Positions 21,346 through 32,682 of a DNA stretch of 64,000 nt are shown here, piece by piece; the stretch's first letter is position 1, and each line of letters opens with the position of its first letter. The stretch lies in contig NC_091143.1 of the NCBI RefSeq assembly GCF_041381155.1, forward strand, positions 27,963,331-28,027,330, in the 5' to 3' direction. This DNA is from Argopecten irradians (Eukaryota > Mollusca > Bivalvia > Pectinida > Pectinidae). A program made the position numbers and the translations under genes. The notes under the pieces were generated by a model. That model saw nothing but the letters and a program-made list of their open reading frames with translations, made no database searches and was not told the DNA's origin.

Positions 21346-24300
21346 TAGGCCATGGGCTAGGAGGGTCCCACATGCACCCCCCCCCCCAAACTTCCGAACC
21401 AATATTTTTCTTAAGCCTTATGACCCACTGATCACAAATCAAAATGTTAACATTGCATAAGTTGGGATGAACTTCCGGTTATGACGTCATCAAGATGGCC
21501 GCCATCTCGAATTTCACTAAAACATGAAAAATAGTCATAACATTGACATTTTTCAACCGAAGTAGACAAATGAGATATCAAAATGACCACAATAGAACAA
21601 TAAAAATATATCAGGACCAAATAATCCAATATATGTAGTGATTTTTACGCAAAAGTGAAAAAATAGGATTTTAAGCTCAAAAATGGTAATTTTTTAGTAA
21701 ATTTTTCATATTTTGCTTGACGCAGCAAAAAGTTTTCCAACAGCAAACAATTATTTCTAATTAGTTTTTTGTCCACTTATAATCAGTTTAAAAAAAAAAA
21801 AACACAAAAAAACATTGTTAACATTGTATAAGTTCCGGTAATGACGTCATTAAGATGGCCGCCATCACGAATTTCACTAAAAAAAAAAATATTCATAACA
21901 TTCGACATTTTTCAACTGAATTAGACAAATAAGGTATCAAAATGACCACAATAGAACAACAAGTACATATCAGGACCAAATAATCCAATATATGTAGCGA
22001 TTTGTATGTAGGAAATGAAAAAATAAGATTTTAAGCTCAAAAATGGTAATTTTTCAGCAAATTTTTCATATTTGTCTTCACGCAGCAAAAATGTTTCCCA
22101 ACAACAAATTATTATTCGTAATCAGTTTTTTTTATATCTTATCAATCAATAAATCAATAAAAACACCAACAAAAACAAAAATATATAGAAATGCAAAATA
22201 TAATTAATACTCTCATTAGTTTTACAAAACATCACCAGGTGCGTATAATGGGCATATGCTATTTTTCGAACTCCAAACCGCTGACGCTGACCAGCGTCTC
22301 AAAAATAATTATTACAGCCCAACACCTACTGATAGAGTAACAAATATAACCTAAGCCTGTGTTTCCGTTTATATCATTTTCCAGAACGTTTGTGCCTTTG
22401 AAAATGAGAACATTCATTGTTTATTTCCTATACATAGCATAGACAAAATGTTAGATGGTGACTACAGTGTATCATATTTCTTTCATTGGTTCTTAATGAT
22501 AACCATTATCATTGTGCGTGCTTTCTCGCCTCACTGCTCCATCCACTGAAGAGACTCGGCATGTCTGGTAGCTGGTAGTCCAAATCATCAGAATAATGAG
22601 ATATCAATATCAAATTTGTCGAAAGCCAGAGAAAGTCTTCAATGTCGATGACCTGATGTGACACTACATTACCAGTGTTGTTCTAGCCTGTCATCTTTCA
22701 TAACCAATCCTTGGCTAGAGTTCATATCAGGAACAACAGATTCAGAGATGTGGGATCTCCCTAAGATTCTAACATATCGTATATGCTGTTTCAGACTTGT
22801 TCGGCATAAAGGAAACTACACCAGATCCACATTCTCCGTCTTGTGGAATTGTTTCTCCGTAGCCAATAGCTCCATAATTTGTATGAAGCACCATTCATTA
22901 ATCTCGTGGACCCTCGTGCGACAATAAATGGTACAGGTGATATCATCGAGGTCATTAATGAGGCCATTAATGTTAAATGTTTTTCATTGGTCTAACTTTT
23001 CTAACTCCCTTGAAGGTGATGGTTTTGTCACATCTGGTGTATGCGTAAAGAAACCATTGAAGACTCTCCAGAAAAAAAAAGTTTTGTACAGTGCTTTCCA
23101 GACTTGGCAAATAGTGGAACTTCACTGCAGACCTCATTTATGACCTCAAAGAATCCACCTGTGCCATCTATGGTCACTGAAGGTTCACAAGAATGAGGAA
23201 TTGTGCTTCATACGAATTAAGGAGAACCAGCTCAAACCTTCGCAGAATGTGTCGATCTGATAGTCTGGAAACATCATATATGATATGTGAATCACTAGGT
23301 TGGAAACAGGAAGAGCTCCTACATCCATGAAACTGATGTTTCTTATGTTAACTATGGCCATGGACGGTTGACAAGCTACAACTACGATGGCAGCCCGGTA
23401 ATGTAATGTTACATCAGCTCATCAGCTCATTGCCATCGAAGACCAAGAACTAGTGAAAGAAATATGCGACACTGTTAAGTAACCGTCTGACATTTCCTTA
23501 CGTTATACACAGGAAATAACACTGGATGTGCTCATTCTAAAAGGCACAAACTGTTTAGGAAAGTGTTATGGTATTTACGGAATGACAGAATTACCTCAGT
23601 TTTAATTTGATACCATATAGCTATTAGTTGGCGTTTTTGCTGTAATAATTCAGTTTGAGACGCTATTAGTGTACAACATTTCGAACATGAAAGTGAATTA
23701 TTTTGAAGTCCCACTTAGATATTCAGCCAACCTAAAATTCAAATTTGTTAAGATAGAATTTTCATAGCCACTGTTATATTCAGGAAATTCTAAGACATCA
23801 GGAAACTGTAGTGTCGGCGGTTTGGGAAAAATACACAATCATATGCCCTGTAGACAGCAAACGGCGATGTTTTGTAAACCAAATGATGGTATAACAATAA
23901 TTCTCTTTTGCATTTCTATATATTTTGTTGTTGTTTTTACTGATTGACAGAGATCAAATAATTGATTACGATCAATAATAAATGTTGGGAAACATTTTTG
24001 CTGCGTGAAGACATATGAAAAATTTGCTGAAAAATTACCATTTTTGAGCTTAAAATCTTATTTTTTCATTTCCTACGTACAAATCGCTACATATATTGGA
24101 TTATTTGGTCCTGATATGTATTTGTTGTTCTATTGTGGTCATTTTGATACCTCATTTATCTCTTTCAGTTGAAAAATGTCAATGTTTTGAAATATTTTTC
24201 ATTTTTTAGTGAAATTCGTGATGGCGGCCATCTTGATGACGTCATAACCGGAATTTACACAATTGTTAACATTGGTTTTTTTTTGTTTTTTTTGTTTAAA

Positions 24301-24748
24301 CTGATTTTATAAGTGGACAAAAACTAATTAGAAATAATAGTTTGCTGTTGGAAAACTTTTTTGCTGCGTCAAGCAAAATATGAAAAATTTACTAAAAAAT
24401 TACCATTTTTGAGCTTAAAATCTTATTTTTTTTCACTTCTTGCCTAAAAATCACTACATATATTGGATTATTTGGTCCTGATATGTTTTTATTGTTCTAT
24501 TGTGGTCATTTTGATACCTCATTTGTCTACTTCGGTTGAAAAATGTCAATGTTATGACTATTTTTCATTTTTTAGTGAAATTCGAGATGGCGGCCATCTT
24601 GATGACGTCATAACCGGAAGTTCATCCCAACTTATGCAATGTTAACGTTTTGATTTGTGATCAGTGGGTCATAAGGGTTAAGAAAAATATTGGTTCGGAG
24701 GTTTGGGGGGGGGGGTGCATGTGGGACCCTCCTAGCCCATGGCCTATA
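21346..24748. mobile_element. Giant 3.4-kb inverted-repeat (foldback) element
   Basis: The outer ends are exact mirror images: TAGGCCATGGGCTAGGAGGG on the left and its complement at 24728-24747. The arms (about 21346-22170 and 23920-24748) match over roughly 800 bp. Each arm holds two units of about 360 bp, each with TGACGTCA followed by AAGATGGCCGCCATC. Paired landmarks all give a centre near 23045. Even the central part keeps patches in mirror order: GGTACAGGTGATATCATCG near 22932 against its relative near 23165, and GTATGAAGCAC near 22880 against 23210. No intact protein was found. Confidence 0.85.
21790..21802. other. A-rich tract at the arm sub-repeat junction
   Basis: A run of adenines separates the two 360-bp sub-repeats of the left arm; the mirror T-rich tract lies near 24275-24297. 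These runs may mark the duplication boundary. Confidence 0.4.
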
Positions 24749-24862
24749 CTCTTTATACCTATAAGAACACATGAGCACAAATTTATAAAAAAAGACATTC
24801 ATCTTTTAATGTTGAGATAAAAAAAACTTTTTTGTTTGTATTTTGGGAATCTGCATAAACAT

Positions 24863-25660
24863 TAACAAAAGGTCCATGGGCATTAACGGTCACTTGAGTT
24901 CAAATACAGAATGAAACAAAGAAATATACACACTATATATTGGCCCATCAGTCCCCTGAAGTCAGTCAGTGATTTTATAAATTTGACTTTTTAATCTATG
25001 AAGATTAATTCCATCAAAACTGTAAATTCAGAAGAAAGGTTTATGAAATTTTAGCTTATTTGACCCCTTTTGGCTCACCCATCTAGCACTGGGGGTCAGC
25101 TAGGAACAATATTTATAAGATGTTAAAATGCTATCTCAGACTTGTAATTCTAACCCAGTTTGACTCATTTCCTATGAAAACCAAGCAAATAATGTTCGTA
25201 CATGCGTTTTTCCTAAATAAACTTTAGTAAAATTTGACCCCCTCTTCAGGGGAAATCTGAGATCCCAGGGCCATGAAATTCACAATTCATGTAAAGAGCC
25301 TTAAAGCCACACTCAATCTATGAAGAGTATCTTGTTCCATGAAATCTGTGAATTCAGAAGAAGATTTTTGAAATTTTCGCCATTTTGACCCCTTTTGGCC
25401 CCGCCCCTCTGGCCCCTGGGCGTCGGCCAGAAAAAATATGGATATGGCGTTAAAATGCTATTTCATGTTAATAATTCTAACACAGATGGACTAATTTCCT
25501 ATGAAACCTAAGCAAATAATGTTTATAAAAGTGTTTTTTCCTATATAAACTATAGTAAACTTGACCCCCTTCCCAGGGAGAAACTTGAGACCCCAGGGTC
25601 ACATAATTCACATTTTTTGTAAAGGTCCTTTAGACCTTTCCGTTTATGAATTTGCTTCAA
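24863..25660 (+). mobile_element. Tandem-core element with AACAAAAG head, copy 2 of the intron-5 type
   Basis: Starts AACAAAAGGTCCATGGGC, then TTAACGGTCACTTGAG, the same head as at 7916 (reverse) and 27595. Two to three core units follow (TTTGACCCCTTTTGGC, then CTATCTCAG, then a GACCCC block). No tail palindrome was found, so the 3' end is probably truncated near 25660. Confidence 0.65.
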
Positions 25661-27594
25661 CCTGTTCCAGCATTTCAGAAGAAGAATTTGAACAAAAATA
25701 CATTGTGTTGCTAGGTCGTTTTGGTTAAACTTATCCAACTCAAAGACTGATGTTGTCCTGACATATTTGATCCATTTGCCTACAACCAAAGATGTTAAAA
25801 ATACAAATAGGATGTAGATCTAGGCTACATGTTGTAGCGAACAACACAGATTCACCGACACACAACATGTAAACATTGCGACGTCATCGGAATGTGCAAT
25901 TTATCATACGCACGGAAGCATTGCTCAAAGAGGTACGGTAGTAACATAAACAATGTAACTTTTCTACATTTGTAATTACATACGCACATTTATATGTGTT
26001 CAAACCTATTTTGATACATGTACATGTTCATCGAACGTACGTTCGGTAATGAAAACACAAAGAGTTTCGGATTTGGAACATAATAAATTCATCCGCGCGG
26101 CTCCATATTGCGCGTGACATACTCAATCTATCGAGAAATAAAGTTGAGTAGCCTTTGGTTGAAATCAACGGTGTTTATACTATCAATTCACCCCTGACTC
26201 TAAATATTAATAAATACGTTTGTAAAAAGTCATTTTTATCTCGAAAAATAAAATTATGGTTGGAAATGGTATTCAAATAACATTATAAATAATTATTACA
26301 TAATTGCATGTTATATCGATTTTAAAAAGATGAAGCAAAAGAGATTAAGAATGGAATATAAATATAGATTAAATGAGAAATCTAAAAAAAAACGTTGATG
26401 TGTTATGAAAATAGAACAATCCAGGCGCATCGTAAAGGAGTTTTGCTTCAATGACTTCTAGTAGACAGAAATTGAGTGATGACGACCATAGAATGTCCCT
26501 GATTCCATGTAAGCTTTAGCAAATGGCCTGACAAGCTCATCAGTTTAAAGCACCAACATGGGTGTATTTGCACTATATAATCACGCTGATCGTCTATAAA
26601 ACTCGCTTATGATATCAGTTTTGCATTAAAAGACTGTTTTGCAATTGTTTTTTATTCTCAAAGACAAACACAGAGTTTGTGATACCGTTCAAAGATTAAC
26701 CCATATACGTGTATTTTGCAATTGATCATGAGGGCCAATCTAGATGGCTCTTTGGATGATTTGTGTTTTGAAATTACGTATAGACGCATTACTTTTCAAC
26801 GGTCAAGAATGTAATGTAGTTGATTTAGAGGTATATGATATTGAGATGAAGCTGATATATGTAGCTTATTGCTTATATTATCAAAAATGATTATCCATAA
26901 GGAAGAGGAATGGTAACTCTTTGTAAAGGTTTTACTTGTAGTTTACCCACTGTTATTGCTGTCATCTTGATTCCGTAGTTATACTATTTAAAGTTATTTT
27001 AAAATGTAACAAGTAACAATGTATACTTTGAATATACAGCCAAGACGTTATATGAGTAATAAATTATGTTTAAACTTATTTTTGAATTATGTCAGATCTA
27101 GTATCACTGATTTCATGACTGGCAAATGAAAAATAAAAACAACTCATATAGAGCTTAACCTCTGAACATATTTAAAGTCAATTAATATAATCATTATATA
27201 GCACAGCCCCAAACTACTTAGAATTGGCTCCCAACGAGTATAGTATTTAAACAAGTGATGTAGATTTTAAAAAGTTTATCAATGCATATTTTTTTAAGTC
27301 GTAACAAATATATATATTCAAATACATTTGTATGCTAGAGTAATGTACACTAACTAAACATATGTTATAAAGAAATGTGGTATAAAGTAATATTCGATAA
27401 TTTGATTGACTATAATTATTCACATCATATAAAAATAAGAGGCAAGCAAAATTTGTCTCAATACCATCTTTTGTCTGTGTATCATTAGTGCAAACTGATT
27501 GTATTTCAATCATAACCTCGATAAGCGAAATTAAACATATTATTTACCCATACCCCTATATTTTGGAAGTGATCGAAATTGAATAGTTCTACAT
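25661..27594. other. Stretch without recognised genes
   Basis: AT-rich. The region 25850-26120 is somewhat richer in CG dinucleotides (ATTGCGACGTCATCGG, then ATCCGCGCGGCTCC) and could be regulatory. No exon was recognised on either strand; this matters because later DEG/ENaC exons were sought here. Confidence 0.35.
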
Positions 27595-28110
27595 AACAAG
27601 AAGCCCATGGGCCTTAACGGTCACATGAGTTTTGATACAGAACGAAAGAAAGACATAAAAACACTACATACAGGCCCATCAGGCCCTTGAAGACAGCCAA
27701 CGATTTCATAACTTTGTATTTTTAATCTATGAAGATTATTTGGTTCCATCAAATCTGTAAATTCAGAAGAACGATATTTGAAATTTTAGCCATTTTGACC
27801 CATTTTGGCTCCGCACCTCGAGGTCAGCCAATATTGATACGGTGTTAAAATACTATCTCAGGCTAATAGTTCTAACCCCATTTGACTCATTCCCTATGAA
27901 TACTAAGTAAATAATGTTCATAAATGTGTTTTTCCTATATAAACTTTAGTAAATTTGACCCCCTCCCCAAGGGAAAATCTGAGATCACAGGGCCATGTAA
28001 TTTTATATAGAGTCTGAAAACCTTTCAGTCTACGAAGTGTATCTGCTTCCATCAAAATTGTGAATTCAGAAGATTTTTGAAATTTTAGTCATTTTGACCC
28101 CTTTTCATGG
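27595..28110 (+). mobile_element. Tandem-core element, copy 3 of the intron-5 type
   Basis: Head AACAAGAAGCCCATGGGCC, then TTAACGGTCACATGAG. About one and a half core units follow, including ATTTGACCCCCTCCCC. It breaks off near TTTTGACCCCTTTTCATGG, where another repeat begins. Confidence 0.65.
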
Positions 28111-28230
28111 TGATCCTTCCTTTCACGGGTCATATGAAAATCAACACTACCAACAATGATTTTTAGTAACAGTTATCTTGTAATTGACCTTTTGACTCCA
28201 AAATCAATCTTCAGCTGTGTTTTCTCATAT

Positions 28231-28407
28231 TAAGATAATCTCTTCAATATTCAAAATCAATTTTTGGACTCTTTTGTCTACGAACATCATTACGCCGTCA
28301 TTTCAGCCAACGAGAAGCGACGTTATATACGACAATGCAATTTTTTATAGGCCAATTAAGTAAATCTTCAAGTGAATGGAAATGCTCGAACAAGCAAAAT
28401 TGAATTA
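28231..28407 (-). repeat. Dispersed repeat, copy 2 (related to 4147-4335)
   Basis: Reverse complement of the repeat at 4147-4335: ATTACGCCGTCAT, then GACGTTATA, then CGAACAAGCAAAATTGAATT. The 150-bp hairpin that follows copy 1 is absent here. Confidence 0.65.
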
Positions 28408-28512
28408 TATATACCGGTATATATAAAAATATCGCACGTGCAAGTAATAATTTTGCATAGTCACTTGTGTGCGATTTTCATTGATTGTAGACAATACCAA
28501 CAGTGACGTCTG

Positions 28513-29056
28513 AAACAAGAGGCCCAACGGCCTTAACGGTCATCTGACTACCTTGGCAATAGTCGTATAGGAAGTGAATAGATATGGTGTCATTGTTGTC
28601 GTCTTCGATTTTTGTTCAACCAGAGATGTAACAATACTTTTTTGAGATAATGTCATGGGCATTTCAGGCATATTTCAGCCAAACAACACCGATAGAACTT
28701 GTGCACTTTGAAATGTGTTTTCAAGATTGCGGTTGTGGCGGCCATCTTGGACTTCGGATCGACCCAAAAAACAACAATACTTGGTTAGAACCATATGTGA
28801 TCATTCCATGCAAGTTTCAGCCAAATCACACTGTTAGAAATGGAGAAGAAGTTCAAAACGTCTTGCATTTCAGATCAACCCGCAAAATAACAACACTTTG
28901 TTGGGACCATGGCAGAATCAGTTCAGGCAAGTTTCAGCCAAACCGCAGAGGTAGAACTTGAGAAGAAGTTCAATAATTCAGAATGTGAAAAGTTTATGCA
29001 CGGCGGAGGTCGACGGACGAAACATGGTGACTATAAAGGTCAGGATAACCTATAAA
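28513..29056 (+). mobile_element. Tandem-core element of the 146-bp (YY1-like) type, copy 1
   Basis: Head AACAAGAGGCCCAACGGCC, then TTAACGGTCATCTGACTACC. About two core units follow (TTTCAGCCAAA, GTAGAACTTG, CAAGATTGCGG, CGGCCATCTTGG). The tail is CACGGCGGAGG, then CGACGGACGAAACATG, ending in a worn palindrome and ACCTATAAAC. It lies about 170 bp from DEG/ENaC exon 2. Its open frames come from the repeat. Confidence 0.7.
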
Positions 29057-29107
29057 CAACATGACGTCAGGGTTTTGAGGACGGGGGTGGGGGGGGGGTG
29101 GTGGTGG

Positions 29108-29130
29108 TTGTGTGTGTGTGTGTGTGTGTT
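29108..29130. repeat. (TG)n microsatellite
   Basis: A short TG run (about 11 units) directly preceded by a G-rich tract. Confidence 0.9.
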
Positions 29131-29221
29131 TAAAGACCTGCTGGATTGTTGCAGCACATTTTGTCGTTGACAATATAACCTGGCCTACTCCTTAGATGAA
29201 ACCAATACTCAGGCGACTTAC

Positions 29222-29389
29222 TTGAATGCATTTTGGTTACAAATCGTGATAGACGGAAATTGCAGTGAAGTGTTGTAGTTGACCCTCACGTTGACGGTAA
29301 CTGGCCAGTCGTAGTAATGGTTTACCCTATCCACTATCTGATATACCAACACTGAGGCGCAGGCGCAGATCACCATCAGCCACAGCAAT
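29222..29389 (-). CDS. DEG/ENaC exon 2 (first membrane helix and ectodomain start)
   Basis: 168 nt. Acceptor TTCTGACACAG on the - strand, donor AA/GTAAGT. It opens with the last base of Lys51, then the hydrophobic helix LLWLMVICACASVLVYQIV. A D-R-x-N-H-Y-Y-D-W-P-V segment follows, then QFPSITICNQNAF. The FPS/A-x-T-I-C-N pattern is diagnostic of the DEG/ENaC/ASIC family. GC content and codon use stand out from the AT-rich surroundings. Confidence 0.9.
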
Positions 29390-32300
29390 CTGTGTCAGAA
29401 ATCAAGTCATAATAAATGCATGAATTGATCTCAATTAATCACGACAACTGCATTATTTATATTTTCATTTCACAAGTTATTATGTGGAAAATAAATCATA
29501 GCTTCTAAATATTGGATCTAACAATTATTGAGGATGTTTTAACTTATAAAAATTCTGTTACTTAAAATCTATAGCGTCTAAAAGTTTGTTATATTTCTCA
29601 CTCTGATATTTCATAACTAGTTTTCATACGTTGTATCACTTACATTAAAAATATCATTATCTTTTTTTCGTGTGTCGTTCGTCTGTATAATAATACATCA
29701 GAGACATTTTGACCAATTTATTATAATTTTTCACTTTTGTTATCAAACATTAAATCTCTCGACTAACAGTGGATGGAATGTCTACAGATATATCTGTATT
29801 TCCATTGAGGATACCCTGGGTAAGGTAGGCTTAGAACGTATCATATCTTAATTTCATATGTTACACTAATTTCTCTAAGTTCAAAGAATGAGGTTATTCT
29901 CTATAGATAGCAAATATTAAAGCAAAATAAAAATATTATTTTAGTGTTAATTAGACATATAGATACATGATTAAACACCAATTATTGCTCAAGTGATGAG
30001 TATCGTTTATGCTCTGTAGGCGGTGGAGCATTTTTAATAATTTAAAGCAACCCCTGAGTTCATTATGTAACATTACTAAAATTATATAAACGACAAAATC
30101 TGTACCGATAATTCTGAAACTTGTTACAAAATAGATTTGGTGCACTGAAACTGGAAATGGGTGAATGATATTTCAAATGATTTGTTAATAAATAGCATGA
30201 ATGAAAATAGCACTCATGATTTATATATATCTTATATCTTTAAAATGTACATTTTAAGAATTTTATTCGTTATTTATATCAATTACTTTTTACTTGCAAA
30301 GTAATTACAACATGTAGTTATTTAATATTATGAAAGTATATAGTTTGCCGGCATGAACAAGATTTGTTATGTTGTTTTGGATAAAAAGAGTAGCCATGTC
30401 AAACAACTCGTCTGGGCGAGCATAGCACAAAAGCATGTAACCTTTATAATGTTGTAAATGCATTTCAAGGGTTGGCTTGTTGCTACATTTATTTCTAATA
30501 ACAAGAGGCCCAAAGGGCCTTAACGGTCATCTGACTACCTTGGCAATAGTAAAACTAATTATATATGGTGTCACTTTGTCAGGACCATGTCAGGATCATT
30601 TTCAATTTCTTTCAACAAATTTTATTTCAAACAAGAGGCCCAAGGGCCTTAACATATAGGAAATTAATTAGATATAGTGTCATGGTAGCCATCTTCGATT
30701 TGTGATCAACCAGAGATGTAACAATATTTTGTCGGGACCATGTCAGGATCATTTCATGCAAGTTTCAGCCAAATCGCACCGGTAGAACTTGAGAAGAAGT
30801 TCAAAATGTGTTTTCAAGATGGCGGCTGTGGTGGCCATCTTGGATTTCGCATCAACCCGAAAAATAACAACACTTTGTAAGGACCATAACAGGATCATTT
30901 CATGCAAGCTTCAGCCAAATCACAACGGTAGAACTTGAGAAGAAGTTCAAAATGTGTTTTCAAGATGGCGGCTGTGGCGGCCATCTTGGATTTCGGATCG
31001 ACCCGAAAAATAACAACACTTTGTTTGGACCATGTCAGGATCATTTCATGCAAGATTCAGTCAAATCGCACCAGTAGAACTTGAGAAGAAGTTCAAAATG
31101 TGTTTTCAAGATGGCGGCTGTGGCGGCCATCTTGGATTTCGGATCGACCCGAAAAATAACAACACTTTGTCAGGACCATGTCAGGATCATTTCATGCAAG
31201 TTTCAGTCAAATCGCACTGGTAGAACTTGAGAAGAAGTTCAAAATGTGTTTTCAAGATGGCGGCTGTGGCGGCCATCTTGGGTTTCGGATCATCCCGAAA
31301 AATAACAACACTTTGTCAGGACCATGTCAGGATCATTTCATGCAAGTTTCAGTCAAATCGCACTGGTAGAACTTGAGAAGAAGTTCAAAAATGTGTTTTC
31401 AAGATGGCGGCTGTGGCGGCCATCTTGGATTTCGGATCGACCCGAAAAATAACAACACTTTGTCGGGACCATGTCAGGATCATTTCATGCAAGATTCAGT
31501 CAAATCGCACCGGTAGAACTTGAGAAGTTCAAAATGTGAAAAGTTAACGCACGGCGCACGGCGGACGGCGGACGGCGCACGGCGGACGACGACGGACGAA
31601 ACATGATGACTATAGGTCATCCTGACCCTTTGGGTCAGATGACCTAAAAAATGGTTCGTGGGCAAATTTCCATTGTTCCTGAAAATATTTTTGTACTTTG
31701 TACTTTTATTTTTTTACTCTTAAAAATTTCCCAAATTTTGTTAAATGAGATAACGTTTGTACCAAAGACGTGGGAATACCAAAGGTTTCCGATAATTTGC
31801 GGGTAAAATCACACACGATGATCGCTTTGAATAACCTTTGACCTCAGTTATGTTTGTCAAGTAATAAATGTCTGACAACGTCTGACAACGTTCATGCATT
31901 ATCATCTTATTTTAGGTATTTTTAAGCGAGTTTATATATCATTATTTTAAGTTCTACGTCAAATCCCAACATCCTTTACACACATCATATATTGGTCAAA
32001 ATGCGAGTTAACCACGAAAAACCAATTACTTGGATATAAGCAAGTATTCAGCTCATTTCCCATGAGACCAAACATTGTACTTTACCAATTAAATAATATA
32101 AGTATACGCTATCATTTAAGAGGCATCTGATAGGCATTTTGCTCTTATTAATACTTCGCTCTTTTGTACATTTTGCGTACATTATAAAACATTGAATAAA
32201 TCTGAACATGTTCTAAATGTCCCCCTGGTGTCGGTTTTATTTACCTGGTGATTATCCGGGTAAGTATAGGCACGTAGACTATATTTTTAACCAAGCACTA

Positions 32301-32682
32301 TTAGAAAGCTGTGCATATTTGAACAAATATGATAAGTAAAGATAAATTCATAAAGATTATTGAAGTTTCGTGTGTAGAACATATTCATAGAAACATAATG
32401 GGACTTTAGAGATTTGCGAAGGCATTTCAAAATGCGATATTATTGAATAAATAAATAGTAGAACATATTAATTGGTAATGCACATATCCATGAAAATGTT
32501 GACAAGGTTCGCAAAGTCAAAGCTACATACTTCCTGCCAATGAAGGATCCTTGGTGGACCACATAACGAAGTCCATGGAAAGTAGATCCTTCCGCGAAGT
32601 CCGTAAGGATAGTTTGGATTTTTGAAGATTTTGGAGATATTTGCTTCGCCATACCTTTCTCGTTGGTAGTTAATATTACCAT
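29222..32682 (-). CDS. DEG/ENaC-type sodium channel, 5' part of gene (two coding exons seen)
   Basis: Two - strand exons, 32682-32531 and 29389-29222, join in phase (AA/A gives Lys51) to code for the first 106 residues and two bases of the next. Residues 1-51 are the cytosolic N-terminus with the family's gating motif in TFHGLRYV. Residues 52-70 (LLWLMVICACASVLVYQIV) form the first membrane helix. Then come the YDWPV turn, and SLQFPSITICNQNAF, the hallmark start of the DEG/ENaC ectodomain. Family proteins run to about 450-700 residues, so most of the gene is missing from this model. I scanned 16-29 kb on the - strand for the cysteine-rich ectodomain and second helix without success. The subtype (FMRFamide-gated, acid-sensing or other) cannot be told. 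The intron between the exons holds a tandem-core element. Confidence 0.85.
30017..30036. repeat. Single MITE end (TTAAAGATGCTCCACCGC family)
   Basis: TAGGCGGTGGAGCATTTTTA is the right-end type of the MITE at 4852-5230. No partner end was found nearby. Confidence 0.45.
30499..30630 (+). mobile_element. Head fragment of a tandem-core element
   Basis: AACAAGAGGCCCAAAGGGCC, then TTAACGGTCATCTGACTACC and a short stretch of core (TCAGGACCATGTCAGG). A second head begins at 30631, so this is a truncated copy with another element abutting it. Confidence 0.65.
30631..31648 (+). mobile_element. Tandem-core element of the 146-bp (YY1-like) type, copy 2, with full tail
   Basis: Head AACAAGAGGCCCAAGGGCC. 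The core is five to six units of 146-147 bp (about 30716-31530). Each has TCAGGATCATTTCATGCAAG, TAGAACTTGAGAAGAAGTTC, and a palindrome in which CAAGATGGCGGC faces GCGGCCATCTTG (starts at 30815, 30961, 31107, 31253 and 31400). The tail is a run of GCACGGCGGACGG-like words, then ACGACGGACGAAACATG, a 30-base hairpin (31615-31644) and CTAAAAAA. It is non-coding; short frames through it are artefacts. It lies in intron 1 of the DEG/ENaC gene. Confidence 0.8.
31615..31644 (+). repeat. Tail hairpin of the tandem-core family
   Basis: GGTCATCCTGACCC pairs with GGGTCAGATGACC with one bulge. It is followed directly by TAAAAAA. A hairpin just before a CTAA-type end recalls Helitron-like termini. Related palindromes lie at 6599-6624 and, in GCTCACCTGG form, at 42159. 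Confidence 0.8.
31649..32525. other. DEG/ENaC intron 1, exon-1 side
   Basis: AT-rich intron sequence. A short direct repeat (TCTGACAACG twice) lies near 31872. No element or exon was recognised. Confidence 0.4.
32531..32682 (-). CDS. DEG/ENaC exon 1 (cytosolic N-terminus, HG motif)
   Basis: Codes for residues 1-50 plus two bases. The start is the first in-frame ATG (32682-32680, context GACAACATGG) downstream of an in-frame TAA a few codons before the longer open frame. Known features of the family N-terminus are visible: a TDFAEGSTFHGLRYV segment with the histidine-glycine pair needed for gating, then a basic GRK just before the membrane helix. The donor is AA/GTATGT. The open frame runs on past the donor for about 30 codons but loses family similarity, which supports the splice site. 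Confidence 0.85.

Noticed and set aside
28650-28961. 103-codon frame with repeated GGCGGHLGLRIDPKN
   Set aside because: Translation of the 146-bp tandem core; the same phrase recurs at 31032-31369.
30716-31530. CRISPR-like array
   Set aside because: Whole 146-bp units repeat without unique spacers, in an animal genome; it is a tandem-core transposable element.
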